Assembly: GCA_919902125.1 (NCBI GenBank) | Contig: CAKKQM010000079.1 | Span: forward strand, 1 to 37,519 | Source of the DNA: Actinomycetes bacterium | Lineage (GTDB): Bacteria; Actinomycetota; Actinomycetes; Nanopelagicales; Nanopelagicaceae | Length of the DNA stretch: 37,519 bases | Direction of reading: 5' to 3' | Part shown: positions 25,012 to 34,150 of the stretch, piece by piece | Layout of the letters: every line of letters begins with the position of its first letter | Position numbering within the stretch: the first letter of the stretch is position 1 | Program-made: the position numbers and the translations under genes | Notes under the pieces: model-generated | What the model saw: only the letters and a program-made list of their open reading frames with translations | Databases searched by the model: none | Told to the model about the DNA's origin: nothing

Positions 25012-26457
25012 ATGACAACCTTCGAATACGCACCAGCGCTTGAATCGCGATCCATCGTCACGATTAAGCCCGAATACGGACACTTCATCAACGGAGCATT
25101 CGTCGATGGAGTAGATCACTTTGCAACAATTAATCCTGCCAACGAGGAAATCCTGAGCCGGATCGCACTAGGCAACGCTGAAGATATTGATCGTGCCGTG
25201 GATGCAGCGCGAGTTGCTTATGAAGCGACCTGGTCGAAAATGCCGGGTAAAGAGCGCGGAAAATATCTCTATCGCATCGCACGCATCATGCAAGAGCGCG
25301 CCCGCGAATTTGCAGTGCTTGAATCGCTAGACAATGGCAAACCAATCCGCGAATCCCGCGATATTGATATACCACTTGCTGGCGCCCATTTCTTCTATCA
25401 CGCAGGATGGGCTGACAAATTGGATTATGCGGGGTTGGGTCACGCGCCGCGTCCGCATGGCGTTGCTGGTCAGATCATCCCTTGGAATTTTCCGCTCTTG
25501 ATGTTGGCATGGAAAATCGCACCAGCCTTAGCAGCGGGCAATACCGTGGTTCTCAAGCCAGCCGAAACCACGCCGCTGACTGCGTTACTTTTTGCGCAAG
25601 TCTGCCAACAGGCCGAACTTCCTGCTGGTGTTGTCAATATCGTGACAGGTGACGGTCGTACTGGCAGTGCCCTCGTGGATCATCCAGGAGTAGACAAGAT
25701 TGCATTTACTGGTTCAACCGATGTTGGCAAAGCAATTGCGCGAGCGATTGCTCCAACAAAAAAGAAGGCAACTTTAGAACTCGGTGGCAAAGGCGCAAAT
25801 ATCGTCTTTGATGATGCACCGATAGATGAAACTGTTGAAGGAATAGTTAACGGAATCTTCTTTAATCAAGGACATGTCTGTTGTGCTGGTTCGCGGTTAT
25901 TGCTGCAAGAAAACATCGCCGAGGAAGTTCTGGCAAAACTTAAGGTTCGGATGGCGAAGATACGCGTTGGTGATCCGCTAGATAAAAACACCGACCTTGG
26001 TGCAATCAACTCTGCAGCCCAATTAGGCAAGATCCGCGAACTTGCAACCTCTGGCGACTCTGAAGGCGCCCAGCGCTGGAGCCCTGCTTGTTCACTACCC
26101 AAGAACGGGTTCTGGTTTGCCCCCACAATCTTTACCGGCGTTACGCAAGCCCATCGCATCGCGCGCGAGGAAATCTTCGGTCCCGTTCTCTCTGTCCTTA
26201 CCTTCCGTACACCGGCCGAAGCCATAGAGAAGGCCAATAACACCCCTTACGGCCTCTCTGCTGGCGTCTGGAGCGAGAAGGGGTCAAGAATTCTCTGGGC
26301 CACGCAACAATTGAAAGCCGGCGTTATTTGGGCAAATACCTTTAATAAGTTTGACCCGGCCAGCCCATTTGGCGGATACAAGGAATCTGGATGGGGACGC
26401 GAAGGTGGCCGCCATGGCCTGACCGCCTACCTCAAGAGCGCGGAGGCCCAACAATGA
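25012..26457 (+). CDS. Aldehyde dehydrogenase (full length)
   Basis: 481 aa NAD(P)-dependent ALDH. All key residues are present: Asn159 in PWNFPLLM, Lys182 in VVLKPAE, the FTGST glycine motif (232-236), Glu256 in LELGGKG and catalytic Cys290 in QGHVCCAGSR. EEIFGPVLSV and SPFGGYKESGWGRE close the fold. Given its place after deoC, acetaldehyde is the likely substrate and acetate the likely product; no CoA-acylating family features were seen. A GA-rich ribosome site precedes ATG 25012. The 3' end overlaps the next ALDH-like gene by ATGA. Confidence 0.93.
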   Translation: MTTFEYAPALESRSIVTIKPEYGHFINGAFVDGVDHFATINPANEEILSRIALGNAEDIDRAVDAARVAYEATWSKMPGKERGKYLYRIARIMQERAREFAVLESLDNGKPIRESRDIDIPLAGAHFFYHAGWADKLDYAGLGHAPRPHGVAGQIIPWNFPLLMLAWKIAPALAAGNTVVLKPAETTPLTALLFAQVCQQAELPAGVVNIVTGDGRTGSALVDHPGVDKIAFTGSTDVGKAIARAIAPTKKKATLELGGKGANIVFDDAPIDETVEGIVNGIFFNQGHVCCAGSRLLLQENIAEEVLAKLKVRMAKIRVGDPLDKNTDLGAINSAAQLGKIRELATSGDSEGAQRWSPACSLPKNGFWFAPTIFTGVTQAHRIAREEIFGPVLSVLTFRTPAEAIEKANNTPYGLSAGVWSEKGSRILWATQQLKAGVIWANTFNKFDPASPFGGYKESGWGREGGRHGLTAYLKSAEAQQ

Positions 26458-27299
26458 ATGAGCGTCTTGAAGTGAAGAAAACCTACAAACTCTTTATCGG
26501 CGGTGCATTCCCACGGAGTGAATCTGGCCGCACTTATGAAGCTAAAGGACCGGACGGCGCTTTTATTGCCAACTCATCGCTGGCATCGCGCAAGGATCTG
26601 CGGGACGCAGTTGTAGCGGCTCGAAATGCTCAGATCAGATGGGCTGGCGCAACGGCTTACAACCGTGGACAGATTCTCTATCGCATCGCCGAAATGCTAG
26701 AAGGCCGCCGGGCGCAATTTGCTACAGAGATTGCAGCACTTGATGGAATTTCACTACAGGAGGCTGAGTTAGAAGTTCATACGGCAATTGATCGCTGGGT
26801 CTGGTATGCCGGTTGGAGCGACAAGTTAGCTGCGATCAACGGATCGACAAATCCTGTTGCTGGGCCTTTCTACAACTTCACCATTCCAGAGCCCATGGGG
26901 GTCATCGGAGCAATCGCACCCGAGAACCAGAGTTTGCTGGGCTTAGTCGATGCAATCGCACCCATCATTGTTTCTGGTAATACCACGGTGGTATTAGCAA
27001 GTACTCGTGCGCCGCTGCCGGCTATGACATTCGCTGAAGTTTTAGCGACAAGTGATCTACCTGCAGGTGTTTGCAATATTCTTACCGGGCAAAAAAGTGA
27101 ACTTGCACCATGGTTTGCCTCACATATGGATATTGATGGTTTAGATATCAGCGGAGTAGATGAATCCTCGCGTTCGGATATCAAAATTGCTGGAGTTGAA
27201 AACCTCAAGCGAATTCACGTCTTTGATGGCGCAACTACCCCGCAACGGATCTTTGCCTTTATGGAGGCAAAAACTGTCTGGCACCCGATCGGGGTTTAA
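26454..27299 (+). CDS. Truncated aldehyde dehydrogenase-like protein lacking catalytic domain
   Basis: 281 aa, a little over half of a normal ALDH. It aligns with the N-terminal part of the upstream enzyme: KTYKLFIGGAFPRSESGRTY, then IGAIAPENQSLLG where PWNFP is expected, then SGNTTVVLAS where the NAD-binding Lys is replaced by Ser183. The Glu and Cys of the active site are absent. It ends FMEAKTVWHPIGV without any ALDH C-terminus, and the next gene on the other strand begins 3 nt later, so no continuation exists. The frame is intact and the start is coupled to the active ALDH (ATGA). It is likely a non-catalytic partner of the full-length enzyme; this is inference. Confidence 0.85.
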   Translation: MNERLEVKKTYKLFIGGAFPRSESGRTYEAKGPDGAFIANSSLASRKDLRDAVVAARNAQIRWAGATAYNRGQILYRIAEMLEGRRAQFATEIAALDGISLQEAELEVHTAIDRWVWYAGWSDKLAAINGSTNPVAGPFYNFTIPEPMGVIGAIAPENQSLLGLVDAIAPIIVSGNTTVVLASTRAPLPAMTFAEVLATSDLPAGVCNILTGQKSELAPWFASHMDIDGLDISGVDESSRSDIKIAGVENLKRIHVFDGATTPQRIFAFMEAKTVWHPIGV

Positions 27300-27302
27300 G
27301 CG

Positions 27303-28400
27303 TTACTCCGCAGAAATAGCCAAGTAACCAGGCTTTACGATTTCTTCGATAATTGCCAGGCGCTCTTCGAAAGGAATGAAAGCACTCTTGAGTGCGTTAA
27401 TCGTCACTCGCTGCAGGTCGAGGAAGTTCCAATCAAACGCATCCACCAACTGTTGCATTTCATTACTCATGGAAGTCTGGCTCATCAGACGGTTATCTGT
27501 ATTAACTGTGATACGGAAGCGGAGTTTGCCGAGTTTGCCAATCGGATGATCCTTGATGGACTTTGCTGCACCTGTCTGAAGATTTGACGTTGGGCACAAT
27601 TCCAATGGAACTCGTCGATCACGGATATAAGCTGCCAGGCGTCCTAACTTAGGGGTTGCTCCAGTTAAATCAATGTCATCCATGATGTGAACCCCGTGTC
27701 CTAAACGCTCAGCACCACAGAGTTGGATTGCTTCCCAGATTGACGGAAGTCCATACGCCTCACCTGCATGGATGGTGAAGTGAGCATTTTCGCGACGTAG
27801 ATATTCAAAAGTTGATAGTTGGTCACTAGGTGGAAAGCCTTTTTCTGGGCCCGCAATATCAAAGCCAGCAACACCTGCGTCACGGTATTTCACAACCAAC
27901 TCAGCAACTTCTTGCGAATTCTTGTTCTGACGCATTCCGCAGAGCAGTGAGACGACGCGAATATTACGACCCTCGGACTTGGCTTCAACTTCACCTAAAC
28001 GGTATCCCTCAAGCGTTGCCTCAACGACATCGGCCATCGTTAACCCTTTTTCAGTAAAGAGTTCAGGAGCGCCGCGGACTTCTGCATAGACCACGCCATC
28101 GCGGGCCAAATCAATAACACATTCGCGAGCAACGCGAACTACATCTTCGCGACGTTGCATCACTGCAATTGTGTGGCTAAAAGTTTCTAGATACCGAACC
28201 AGTGAACCGGAATCGCAGGATTCGCGAAACCAAGTCGCTAATTCTTCCGGCTTGGTTGTTGGAAGGGCGGTGTATCCAATTTCAGCAGCAATATCGATAA
28301 TTGTCTGCGGGCGTAGACCACCATCAAGGTGATCATGTAGGAGCGCCTTAGGCAGACGTTTGATCTGCTCAGACGTTGGAATCTTAGTTAGGTCGCTCAC
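27303..28400 (-). CDS. add: Adenosine deaminase
   Basis: 365 aa. Zinc-site HDHLDGG near the N-terminus, then HAGEAYG, the LGHGVHI motif, ELCPTSN and [16 protein letters not shown] supply the metal ligands and catalytic residues. The NTDN form instead of NTDDP is usual for actinobacterial Add. It hydrolyses (deoxy)adenosine to (deoxy)inosine, which PNP can then split. Start GTG 28400 overlaps the deoA stop by 4 nt (GTGA). It is the last gene of the transporter-salvage operon and converges with the ALDH-like gene with 3 nt between stops. Confidence 0.94.
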   Translation of the reverse strand: MSDLTKIPTSEQIKRLPKALLHDHLDGGLRPQTIIDIAAEIGYTALPTTKPEELATWFRESCDSGSLVRYLETFSHTIAVMQRREDVVRVARECVIDLARDGVVYAEVRGAPELFTEKGLTMADVVEATLEGYRLGEVEAKSEGRNIRVVSLLCGMRQNKNSQEVAELVVKYRDAGVAGFDIAGPEKGFPPSDQLSTFEYLRRENAHFTIHAGEAYGLPSIWEAIQLCGAERLGHGVHIMDDIDLTGATPKLGRLAAYIRDRRVPLELCPTSNLQTGAAKSIKDHPIGKLGKLRFRITVNTDNRLMSQTSMSNEMQQLVDAFDWNFLDLQRVTINALKSAFIPFEERLAIIEEIVKPGYLAISAE

Positions 28401-29686
28401 GCTTCAATTCTCTCCACAACTAAAGGTAACCGATTTACAGTACCGCCTGCCACAATAATCATGCAGCCTTCCAGGATCTCAAGGGCGCGCGGAAAGCGCT
28501 CTGCTTCATCGGTATGAAGCGTCATTAATAGTTGTCCGGAAGAAATCTCATCGCCCGGCTTGGCGTGTAATTCGATACCTGCCCCGGCTTGAACTTTCTC
28601 GCCCTGCCTAGATCGCCCCGCACCTAAACGCCAGGCAGCAACGCCAACTTTCATCGCATCCATGCCTACCATCATCCCTGATTGTGTTGCCAGTACCCGA
28701 TGCTGCTCGCGCGCAATTGGTAGCACGGCATCAGGATCTCCATCTTGTGCGCTAATCATCCTTCGCCACACATCCATCGCGCTGCCATCTTTCAAAGCAA
28801 CCTCTGGATCTTTGCCAACAATTCCTGCTGCATCAATCATCTCGCGCGCTAGCAGCAGAGTTAACTCAACCACATCGCTAGGTCCACCCCCTGCTAAAAC
28901 TTCCACTGATTCGCGTACCTCAAGAGCATTGCCTACGGTTAAACCCAGTGGAACATCCATTGCAGTGACAAGAGCGCGTGTCTTTACGCCAGCGCTTTTA
29001 CCAAGTTCAACCATAGTCCGTGCCAATATTCCGGCTTGCACAGGATCGCTCATAAATGCGCCGTTGCCAGTTTTCACATCAAGAATAAGCGTCGAAGTCC
29101 CTTCGGCAATTTTCTTGCTCATGATTGAAGATGCAATTAAAGGAATTGCTTCAATTGTTGCAGTGACATCGCGCAAGGCATAAAGTTTTTTATCAGCAGG
29201 GACTAGCCCCGGACCCGCTGCGCAGATGACCGCACCGCAATCGCGCAAGACGTTGAGCATCTCTTCATTGCTTAACTCTGCACGCCAACCAGGGATAGAT
29301 TCCAATTTATCCAGAGTGCCACCTGTGTGACCAAGTCCGCGTCCTGATAACTGTGGAACCGCGCCGCCACAGGCAGCCACCAATGGTGCCAATGGGAGTG
29401 TGATCTTGTCCCCGACCCCCCCGGTGGAATGTTTATCAGCGGTTGGTCGATCAAGAACTGACCACTCCATCCGTTCGCCGCTATTGATCATTGCATTGGT
29501 CCAGCGCGAAATTTCGCGAGAGTTCATGCCATTGAGCAAGATTGCCATCAGTAACGCAGACATCTGTTCGTCTGCTACGACTCCACGGGTGTATGCAGAG
29601 ATAACCCAATCGATCTGCGCATCGCTTAATTCGTTACGATCGCGTTTAGTTGCGATAATTTCAACCGCTGCGAATGGTTCAATCAC
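28397..29686 (-). CDS. deoA: Thymidine (pyrimidine-nucleoside) phosphorylase
   Basis: 429 aa. The family signature [16 protein letters not shown] and the phosphate-binding [11 protein letters not shown] are clear. The C-terminal alpha/beta domain includes [19 protein letters not shown]. It converts thymidine or uridine-type nucleosides and phosphate to base and (deoxy)ribose-1-phosphate. Length fits the bacterial enzyme. GTG 29686 overlaps cdd by 8 nt and the stop overlaps add by 4 nt. Confidence 0.94.
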   Translation of the reverse strand: MIEPFAAVEIIATKRDRNELSDAQIDWVISAYTRGVVADEQMSALLMAILLNGMNSREISRWTNAMINSGERMEWSVLDRPTADKHSTGGVGDKITLPLAPLVAACGGAVPQLSGRGLGHTGGTLDKLESIPGWRAELSNEEMLNVLRDCGAVICAAGPGLVPADKKLYALRDVTATIEAIPLIASSIMSKKIAEGTSTLILDVKTGNGAFMSDPVQAGILARTMVELGKSAGVKTRALVTAMDVPLGLTVGNALEVRESVEVLAGGGPSDVVELTLLLAREMIDAAGIVGKDPEVALKDGSAMDVWRRMISAQDGDPDAVLPIAREQHRVLATQSGMMVGMDAMKVGVAAWRLGAGRSRQGEKVQAGAGIELHAKPGDEISSGQLLMTLHTDEAERFPRALEILEGCMIIVAGGTVNRLPLVVERIEA

Positions 29687-30077
29687 GGCGTTTAGTCATT
29701 TCCTCTGGCCCAAATGCCCAAGGAAGTAATTCAGAGAGCGGACGAACACCAGAATCGGTCATAAGTTGGAGCGAACCACCACCATGCTCAAAGAGGAGTT
29801 GCCGGCAACGGCCACATGGCATCAAGGAATTGCCATGCATATCCACGCACGAAAAAGCGATCAAACGCCCACCACCAGTAGCCATCAAACTTGAGACAAG
29901 GCCGCACTCCGCACAGAGAGTCAGTCCATAACTGGCATTTTCGACATTGCAACCACGCAAAACGCGACCATCATCGACCAGGGCAGCGGCACCTACCGGA
30001 AACTTTGAATACGGCGCATATGCAGTTTTCATTGCCTCAATAGCTTGCGCGTGAAGGTATTCCCAATTAATTTCCAT
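29679..30077 (-). CDS. cdd: Cytidine deaminase
   Basis: 132 aa, the small tetrameric type. Zinc-site motifs CNVENASYGLTLCAEC and PCGRCRQ with the catalytic Glu in CAE are present, and APYSKFPVGAA forms the nucleoside-binding strand. It deaminates cytidine and deoxycytidine to uridine forms, feeding DeoA. The ATG shares 1 nt with the permease stop (TAATG), so the enzyme is translated together with the importer. Confidence 0.95.
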   Translation of the reverse strand: MEINWEYLHAQAIEAMKTAYAPYSKFPVGAAALVDDGRVLRGCNVENASYGLTLCAECGLVSSLMATGGGRLIAFSCVDMHGNSLMPCGRCRQLLFEHGGGSLQLMTDSGVRPLSELLPWAFGPEEMTKRRD

Positions 30078-31357
30078 TAGTGACTTTCGCCTCTCTTGTA
30101 CGGCACGCCATCGGCTGCAGGAGCGCGCACTCGTCCGACGAATCCAGAGACAGCAATGATTGTCGCAATATAAGGAACCATCAACATAAATTCTGATGGG
30201 ATGGGTGTTCCAGTAATGGAGAGAACGCTCTGCAAATTGTTAGCAAAACCAAAGATCAGTGCTGCCGCAACAGCGCCCAGCGGGCTCCATCGACCAAAGA
30301 TCAGTGCTGCTAGAGCAATAAAACCTTGACCGGCGGTCATCTGTTTTCCAAAAGTCCCCACCGCCCCGATCGTGAAATATGCTCCGCCTAATCCAGCGAT
30401 AGCACCTGCCAGTAAGACATTACGGAATCGCACTTTGTTGACGTTTATTCCAACGCTCTCAGCAGCAGTGGGATGTTCTCCCACAGCACGCATACGCAGA
30501 CCCCATTTGGAACGGAAGAGTCCGACGGTAATCAATGCAACCAAGGCGTACATGAGATACACGATGATCGATTGATTAAATAAGATCGGCCCGAGCAGAG
30601 GAATTTTCCATAAAATGGGGATGCGGATCGGATTCAGCGTTGATCCGGAGTTCCAGGTGCTTTGGTAAGGAATGAGTAAGCGTTGGTAAAGGAAGCCGGT
30701 AATGCCAATGACAAGAACGTTGAGAACGAAACCAAGAATTACCTGATCAACAGCAAAGCGAATCGCAAAAGTAGCCAACAACAGTGAGACCAAAACGCCC
30801 GCTAATGGGGCAATTATCAACCCAAGCCAGTTACGATGAGTAAGGCTTGCCAGAACGCCTGAAGCAAATGCGCCCGCTAGCAACTGTCCTTCGATAGCAA
30901 TATTGATAACACCAGAGCGTTCGCTAATAATGCCGGCCATTGCTCCAAAAATTAAAGGTATCGATAAGAGTAATCCGCCTTGTAAAAGCCCAGTAAATGG
31001 AATGAATTTGCCACTGGCTGCCCAGCAGAGAAATGACATAAAGAAAGTAAAGGAGAAGAGCGCGCTGGCCAACCGGATGGTCTTTCTGGCTCGAAATTGC
31101 AGATATGCAAGGAGTGCAGCTAGGAGGGCGACAATGGCAAAACCTAAGGATCCAGTTTTAGAACTTACCGACCATTCATGAAAAGCGACCCACTCTTTAT
31201 CCATAACAAATCCAAAAGTGACGGTTTCATTCTGTTTTGGAATTATGACAAATGCCAGCAATGCGCCTAGCCCCAAGAAAAACATGGTGGCGATTCCACG
31301 GCGACGGCGGCGCTCTGGTGCAGATAAGGAACCGACCTCTCGCTCTCGTTCTGACAT
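30077..31357 (-). CDS. Nucleoside ABC transporter permease 2 (BPD_transp_2 type)
   Basis: 426 aa from ATG 31357. About ten membrane segments follow a basic N-terminus (APERRRRRGIA). The segment AGIISERSGVINIAIEGQLL and the later GLRMRAVGEHPTAAESVGIN are hallmarks of NupQ/YufQ-type permeases that work with BMP-family binding proteins. An extra hydrophobic region of about 100 residues precedes the core. The start shares 1 nt with the preceding permease stop (TGATG); TTG 31369 is an alternative. It forms the membrane pore with permease 1. Confidence 0.9.
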   Translation of the reverse strand: MSEREREVGSLSAPERRRRRGIATMFFLGLGALLAFVIIPKQNETVTFGFVMDKEWVAFHEWSVSSKTGSLGFAIVALLAALLAYLQFRARKTIRLASALFSFTFFMSFLCWAASGKFIPFTGLLQGGLLLSIPLIFGAMAGIISERSGVINIAIEGQLLAGAFASGVLASLTHRNWLGLIIAPLAGVLVSLLLATFAIRFAVDQVILGFVLNVLVIGITGFLYQRLLIPYQSTWNSGSTLNPIRIPILWKIPLLGPILFNQSIIVYLMYALVALITVGLFRSKWGLRMRAVGEHPTAAESVGINVNKVRFRNVLLAGAIAGLGGAYFTIGAVGTFGKQMTAGQGFIALAALIFGRWSPLGAVAAALIFGFANNLQSVLSITGTPIPSEFMLMVPYIATIIAVSGFVGRVRAPAADGVPYKRGESH

Positions 31358-32529
31358 CAGCCGTTCCAACCTTTAGAGACGACCGAAGACCCCGTTTTAA
31401 TATCGCGCAATCTAAAAATATATTTAACCAGCGCTGGTGCAGAGATAAACAAGACGATGAGTGCCTGAATGACCAAAACAATATCAATTGGAGTCTGCGT
31501 GTTTGCTTGCATCGTTGAACCACCTGCGCGCAATCCACCAAATAAAATCGCAGCAAAAACTGTACCTATTGGATTTGCTCGACCGAGGAGAGCAACAGTG
31601 ATTGCGTCAAAACCAAAACTTCCCGCTGCGTCAGTGGTAAGTGCATATTGCGTACCAAGCGTCTGAACTGCACCACCTAACCCTGCAAGTCCTCCGGCTA
31701 TTGCCATAACTGCCGTGGTGACAAATGGCACCGAAATTCCTGCAGTTCTTGCTGCTGCGGCATTTGCACCGACAGCACGGAAACGGAAACCCCACGTGCT
31801 GCGGTTTAAGAGCCACCAGAGAAAGAAAGCGGCACCAAGCGCAATCAAGAGTCCTGCATTGACGCGCAAGTCCTTGCCAAGCAGATGAGGCAGATGAGCC
31901 GATTGATTGATCGGTGGCGCGAGTGGATCCAGACGACCTGGACGCAAGAAGAGCTCAGTCTTTAGTAACCAGAGAAGAAAGTAGGCGGCAACATAGTTCA
32001 GCATGATCGTGACAATTACCTCATGGGCGCCGGTACGTGCTTTTAGTAAACCAACGAGTCCGCCCCAGATAGCAGAGAGAAGAATTGCACCAAGAATTGC
32101 AAATAGCACATGCAAAACGGGAGGCAGTTCAAATTTAAAACCAATATAGGAAGCGCCGATTGCACCAAAAATAAATTGACCTTGTGCTCCGATATTAAAT
32201 AACCCGGCACGGAAAGCGAGTGCCACTGAAAGTCCAGCCAAAATTAATGGTGCAGCAATCACCAATGTTTCCGAGAATGGATAGAAACCACTAATGAAAG
32301 AACCATGCGTCATTAAATTTGTATCGAAAAAAGAACCTTGAAAAAGGGCCAAATAAGCCTTCCCAGCCGAACGAAATGCTGCCTTCACAAACTTCCATGG
32401 TGAGCCAATCAGAGGCAGAACAAGAGGATCTGATAGGGCGATAAGAATTCCGCCCGAAAGTAAGGCTAGCAAAAACGCCAACGCTGGGAGAGCAACTTTC
32501 TGCACTACCGCTGAGCCACGATGCGCCAT
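31357..32529 (-). CDS. Nucleoside ABC transporter permease 1 (BPD_transp_2 type)
   Basis: 390 aa with about nine or ten membrane segments. FRAGLFNIGAQGQFIFGA and AHEVIVTIMLNYVAAYFLLW, followed by FRFRAVGANAAAARTAGISV, identify the NupP/YufP-type permease. It starts directly after the ATPase TAG with no gap. With permease 2 and the double ATPase it forms a nucleoside importer; family members characterised in Bacillus, Streptococcus and spirochaetes take up purine or pyrimidine nucleosides. The precise range here is unknown. Confidence 0.9.
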   Translation of the reverse strand: MAHRGSAVVQKVALPALAFLLALLSGGILIALSDPLVLPLIGSPWKFVKAAFRSAGKAYLALFQGSFFDTNLMTHGSFISGFYPFSETLVIAAPLILAGLSVALAFRAGLFNIGAQGQFIFGAIGASYIGFKFELPPVLHVLFAILGAILLSAIWGGLVGLLKARTGAHEVIVTIMLNYVAAYFLLWLLKTELFLRPGRLDPLAPPINQSAHLPHLLGKDLRVNAGLLIALGAAFFLWWLLNRSTWGFRFRAVGANAAAARTAGISVPFVTTAVMAIAGGLAGLGGAVQTLGTQYALTTDAAGSFGFDAITVALLGRANPIGTVFAAILFGGLRAGGSTMQANTQTPIDIVLVIQALIVLFISAPALVKYIFRLRDIKTGSSVVSKGWNG

Positions 32530-34047
32530 CTATGCGCTTTTCTTTATATCGGGATGAATACCTGCCATAAGTAGACCTAATTGCTCGCAGGAAGTATCAG
32601 GAGGAACTATCGCAATAATCTCACCGCGGTACATCACTGCTATGCGATCGGCCAGTGCAATAACTTCATCTAACTCAGTGCTAAATAGCAAAACAGCACG
32701 GCCAGAATCTCTCTCGGCGATGATACGTTCATGAACAAAATCGACCGAACCTACATCAAGGCCACGAGTGGGTTGCGAAGCAACTACTAACTTCACTGGT
32801 CTTGAAAGTTCGCGGGCCAGAACAACTTTCTGCTTATTTCCACCAGAGAGGGATGATGCGGGGTCTTGAATGCTCTGCAAGCGAACATCAAATTCTTTCA
32901 CGCGAAGTTCTGCCTCACGCGCGACGATTGCCGGGGAAAGGACGGGGCCTTTCGCATACGGAGGCAGATCGTGAACATCGAGGATGAGATTTTCAGCAAT
33001 AGAAAAAGAACCGATTAATCCGTTAAGTTCGCGAGATTCCGGCACAAAGGCAATACCCGACTGGAGGACGTCTCTCACCGAGCTTGAACTGATATCTAGG
33101 CCATCAAGCGTAATTGTTCCATCAACGAATTCCTGTAGGCCAACGATTGACTCGGCAAGTTCAGTCTGGCCATTACCTTGCACTCCGGCTACTACGACAA
33201 TTTCACCGGCACGCACATCAAAACTGACATCTCTTACCAAACGACGTCCTGTAGCGTCATGAATATTAAGGTTCTTCACCGAGAGAATGACAGCGCCAGG
33301 ATTAGCGGGCCCTTTATCTACCTCAAGCGAGATTGGTCGACCAACCATCAATGAGGCGAGTTCTTCTTGCGAGGCGCTCGGCGACGCGGTACCGACTACT
33401 TTGCCACGGCGAATGACAGTGATCTTGTCTGCAGCCTCTTTTACTTCACGTAGTTTATGAGTAATAAAAACAATTGACGTGCCTTTATCGCGCAAATTCT
33501 TCATATTCTTCAACAATTCATCAGTCTCTTGCGGTGTTAAAACCGCAGTCGGCTCATCCAGAATAAGGACCTTTGCGTCATAAATGAGTGCGCGGATAAT
33601 TTCAACGCGTTGTTGGATTCCCACTGGCAGATCTTCAACGATCGCATCAGGATCGACATCAAAATTAAATTCCTTGGAGACTCGGCGGATTTCTTCCTTC
33701 GCTGCATCTAAATCCAAGATACCAAATCTCTTTGTTTTCTCATGACCAAGAACAATATTCTCGGCAACGCTAAAGACTGGAATCAACATAAAGTGTTGGT
33801 GGACCATACCAATGCCAGCAGCCAACGCGTCACCTGGGCCATTGATAATAGTTTCTTTGCCATCCACCAGAATAGATCCAGAGTCTGGATCTAATAGTCC
33901 ATAAACAATGTTCATCAACGTTGATTTACCGGCACCATTTTCACCCAAGATGGCATGGATTTCGCCATCACCTACGACAAGGTCGATCCCATCGTTGGCG
34001 ACTAAAGCGCCAAAACTCTTGGTAATTCCGCGGAGCTCGAGGGACAC
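32530..34047 (-). CDS. Nucleoside ABC transporter ATP-binding protein with two nucleotide-binding domains
   Basis: 505 aa. The first domain has Walker A GENGAGKST, QQRVEIIRAL and Walker B VLILDEPTAVL. The second has a degenerate Walker A GVQGNGQTE, the signature LSGGNKQKVVLAREL and ASQPTRGLDVG in place of a canonical Walker B. This asymmetry is normal for RbsA/NupO-type double ATPases, with only one fully competent site. Start GTG 34047 has TAGATT 7 nt before it and a TTGAGT -35 at 34077-34082 with a 16-nt spacer. The gene heads the ATPase-permease-permease-cdd-deoA-add operon. Confidence 0.93.
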   Translation of the reverse strand: MSLELRGITKSFGALVANDGIDLVVGDGEIHAILGENGAGKSTLMNIVYGLLDPDSGSILVDGKETIINGPGDALAAGIGMVHQHFMLIPVFSVAENIVLGHEKTKRFGILDLDAAKEEIRRVSKEFNFDVDPDAIVEDLPVGIQQRVEIIRALIYDAKVLILDEPTAVLTPQETDELLKNMKNLRDKGTSIVFITHKLREVKEAADKITVIRRGKVVGTASPSASQEELASLMVGRPISLEVDKGPANPGAVILSVKNLNIHDATGRRLVRDVSFDVRAGEIVVVAGVQGNGQTELAESIVGLQEFVDGTITLDGLDISSSSVRDVLQSGIAFVPESRELNGLIGSFSIAENLILDVHDLPPYAKGPVLSPAIVAREAELRVKEFDVRLQSIQDPASSLSGGNKQKVVLARELSRPVKLVVASQPTRGLDVGSVDFVHERIIAERDSGRAVLLFSTELDEVIALADRIAVMYRGEIIAIVPPDTSCEQLGLLMAGIHPDIKKSA

Positions 34048-34054
34048 ATGCGGA

Positions 34055-34082
34055 AATCTACAGGTAAATACTTATAACTCAA
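34055..34082 (-). promoter_or_regulatory. Promoter of the nucleoside transporter-salvage operon
   Basis: -35 TTGAGT (34082-34077), 16-nt spacer, -10 TAGATT (34060-34055), then 7 nt to GTG 34047. It is the only promoter in the window with both hexamers close to consensus. It begins just after the terminator of the upstream binding-protein gene. Confidence 0.55.
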
Positions 34083-34084
34083 AA

Positions 34085-34128
34085 AGCAAAAAACGGAGCG
34101 AGTTGAAAATTTTCAACTCGCTCCGTTT
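34085..34128 (-). terminator. Strong intrinsic terminator after BMP-family gene
   Basis: A perfect 38-bp inverted repeat (34091-34128; left arm AAACGGAGCGAGTTGAAAA) lies 22 nt after the stop of the binding-protein gene. On the minus strand the stem is followed by TTTTTTGCTTTTT, so it is oriented to stop transcription leaving that gene. The hairpin would also protect the binding-protein mRNA 3' end and set a higher level of it than of the transporter. Confidence 0.85.
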
Positions 34129-34150
34129 AATGAAACTACCGCTAAGTTTA

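Noticed and set aside
26454-27299. Frameshifted or deletion-broken aldehyde dehydrogenase pseudogene
   Set aside because: The reading frame is intact and coupled upstream, and the next 3 nt lead into a convergent gene, so no lost C-terminal half remains in any frame.
28662-29183. 173-codon open frame on plus, antisense to deoA
   Set aside because: Ser/Thr/Pro-rich shadow translation of a clear thymidine phosphorylase gene, with no ribosome site of note.
34091-34128. Inverted repeat as a mobile-element end or protein operator
   Set aside because: The T-tract on the minus strand right after the stem and its place after a stop codon make an intrinsic terminator the simpler reading.
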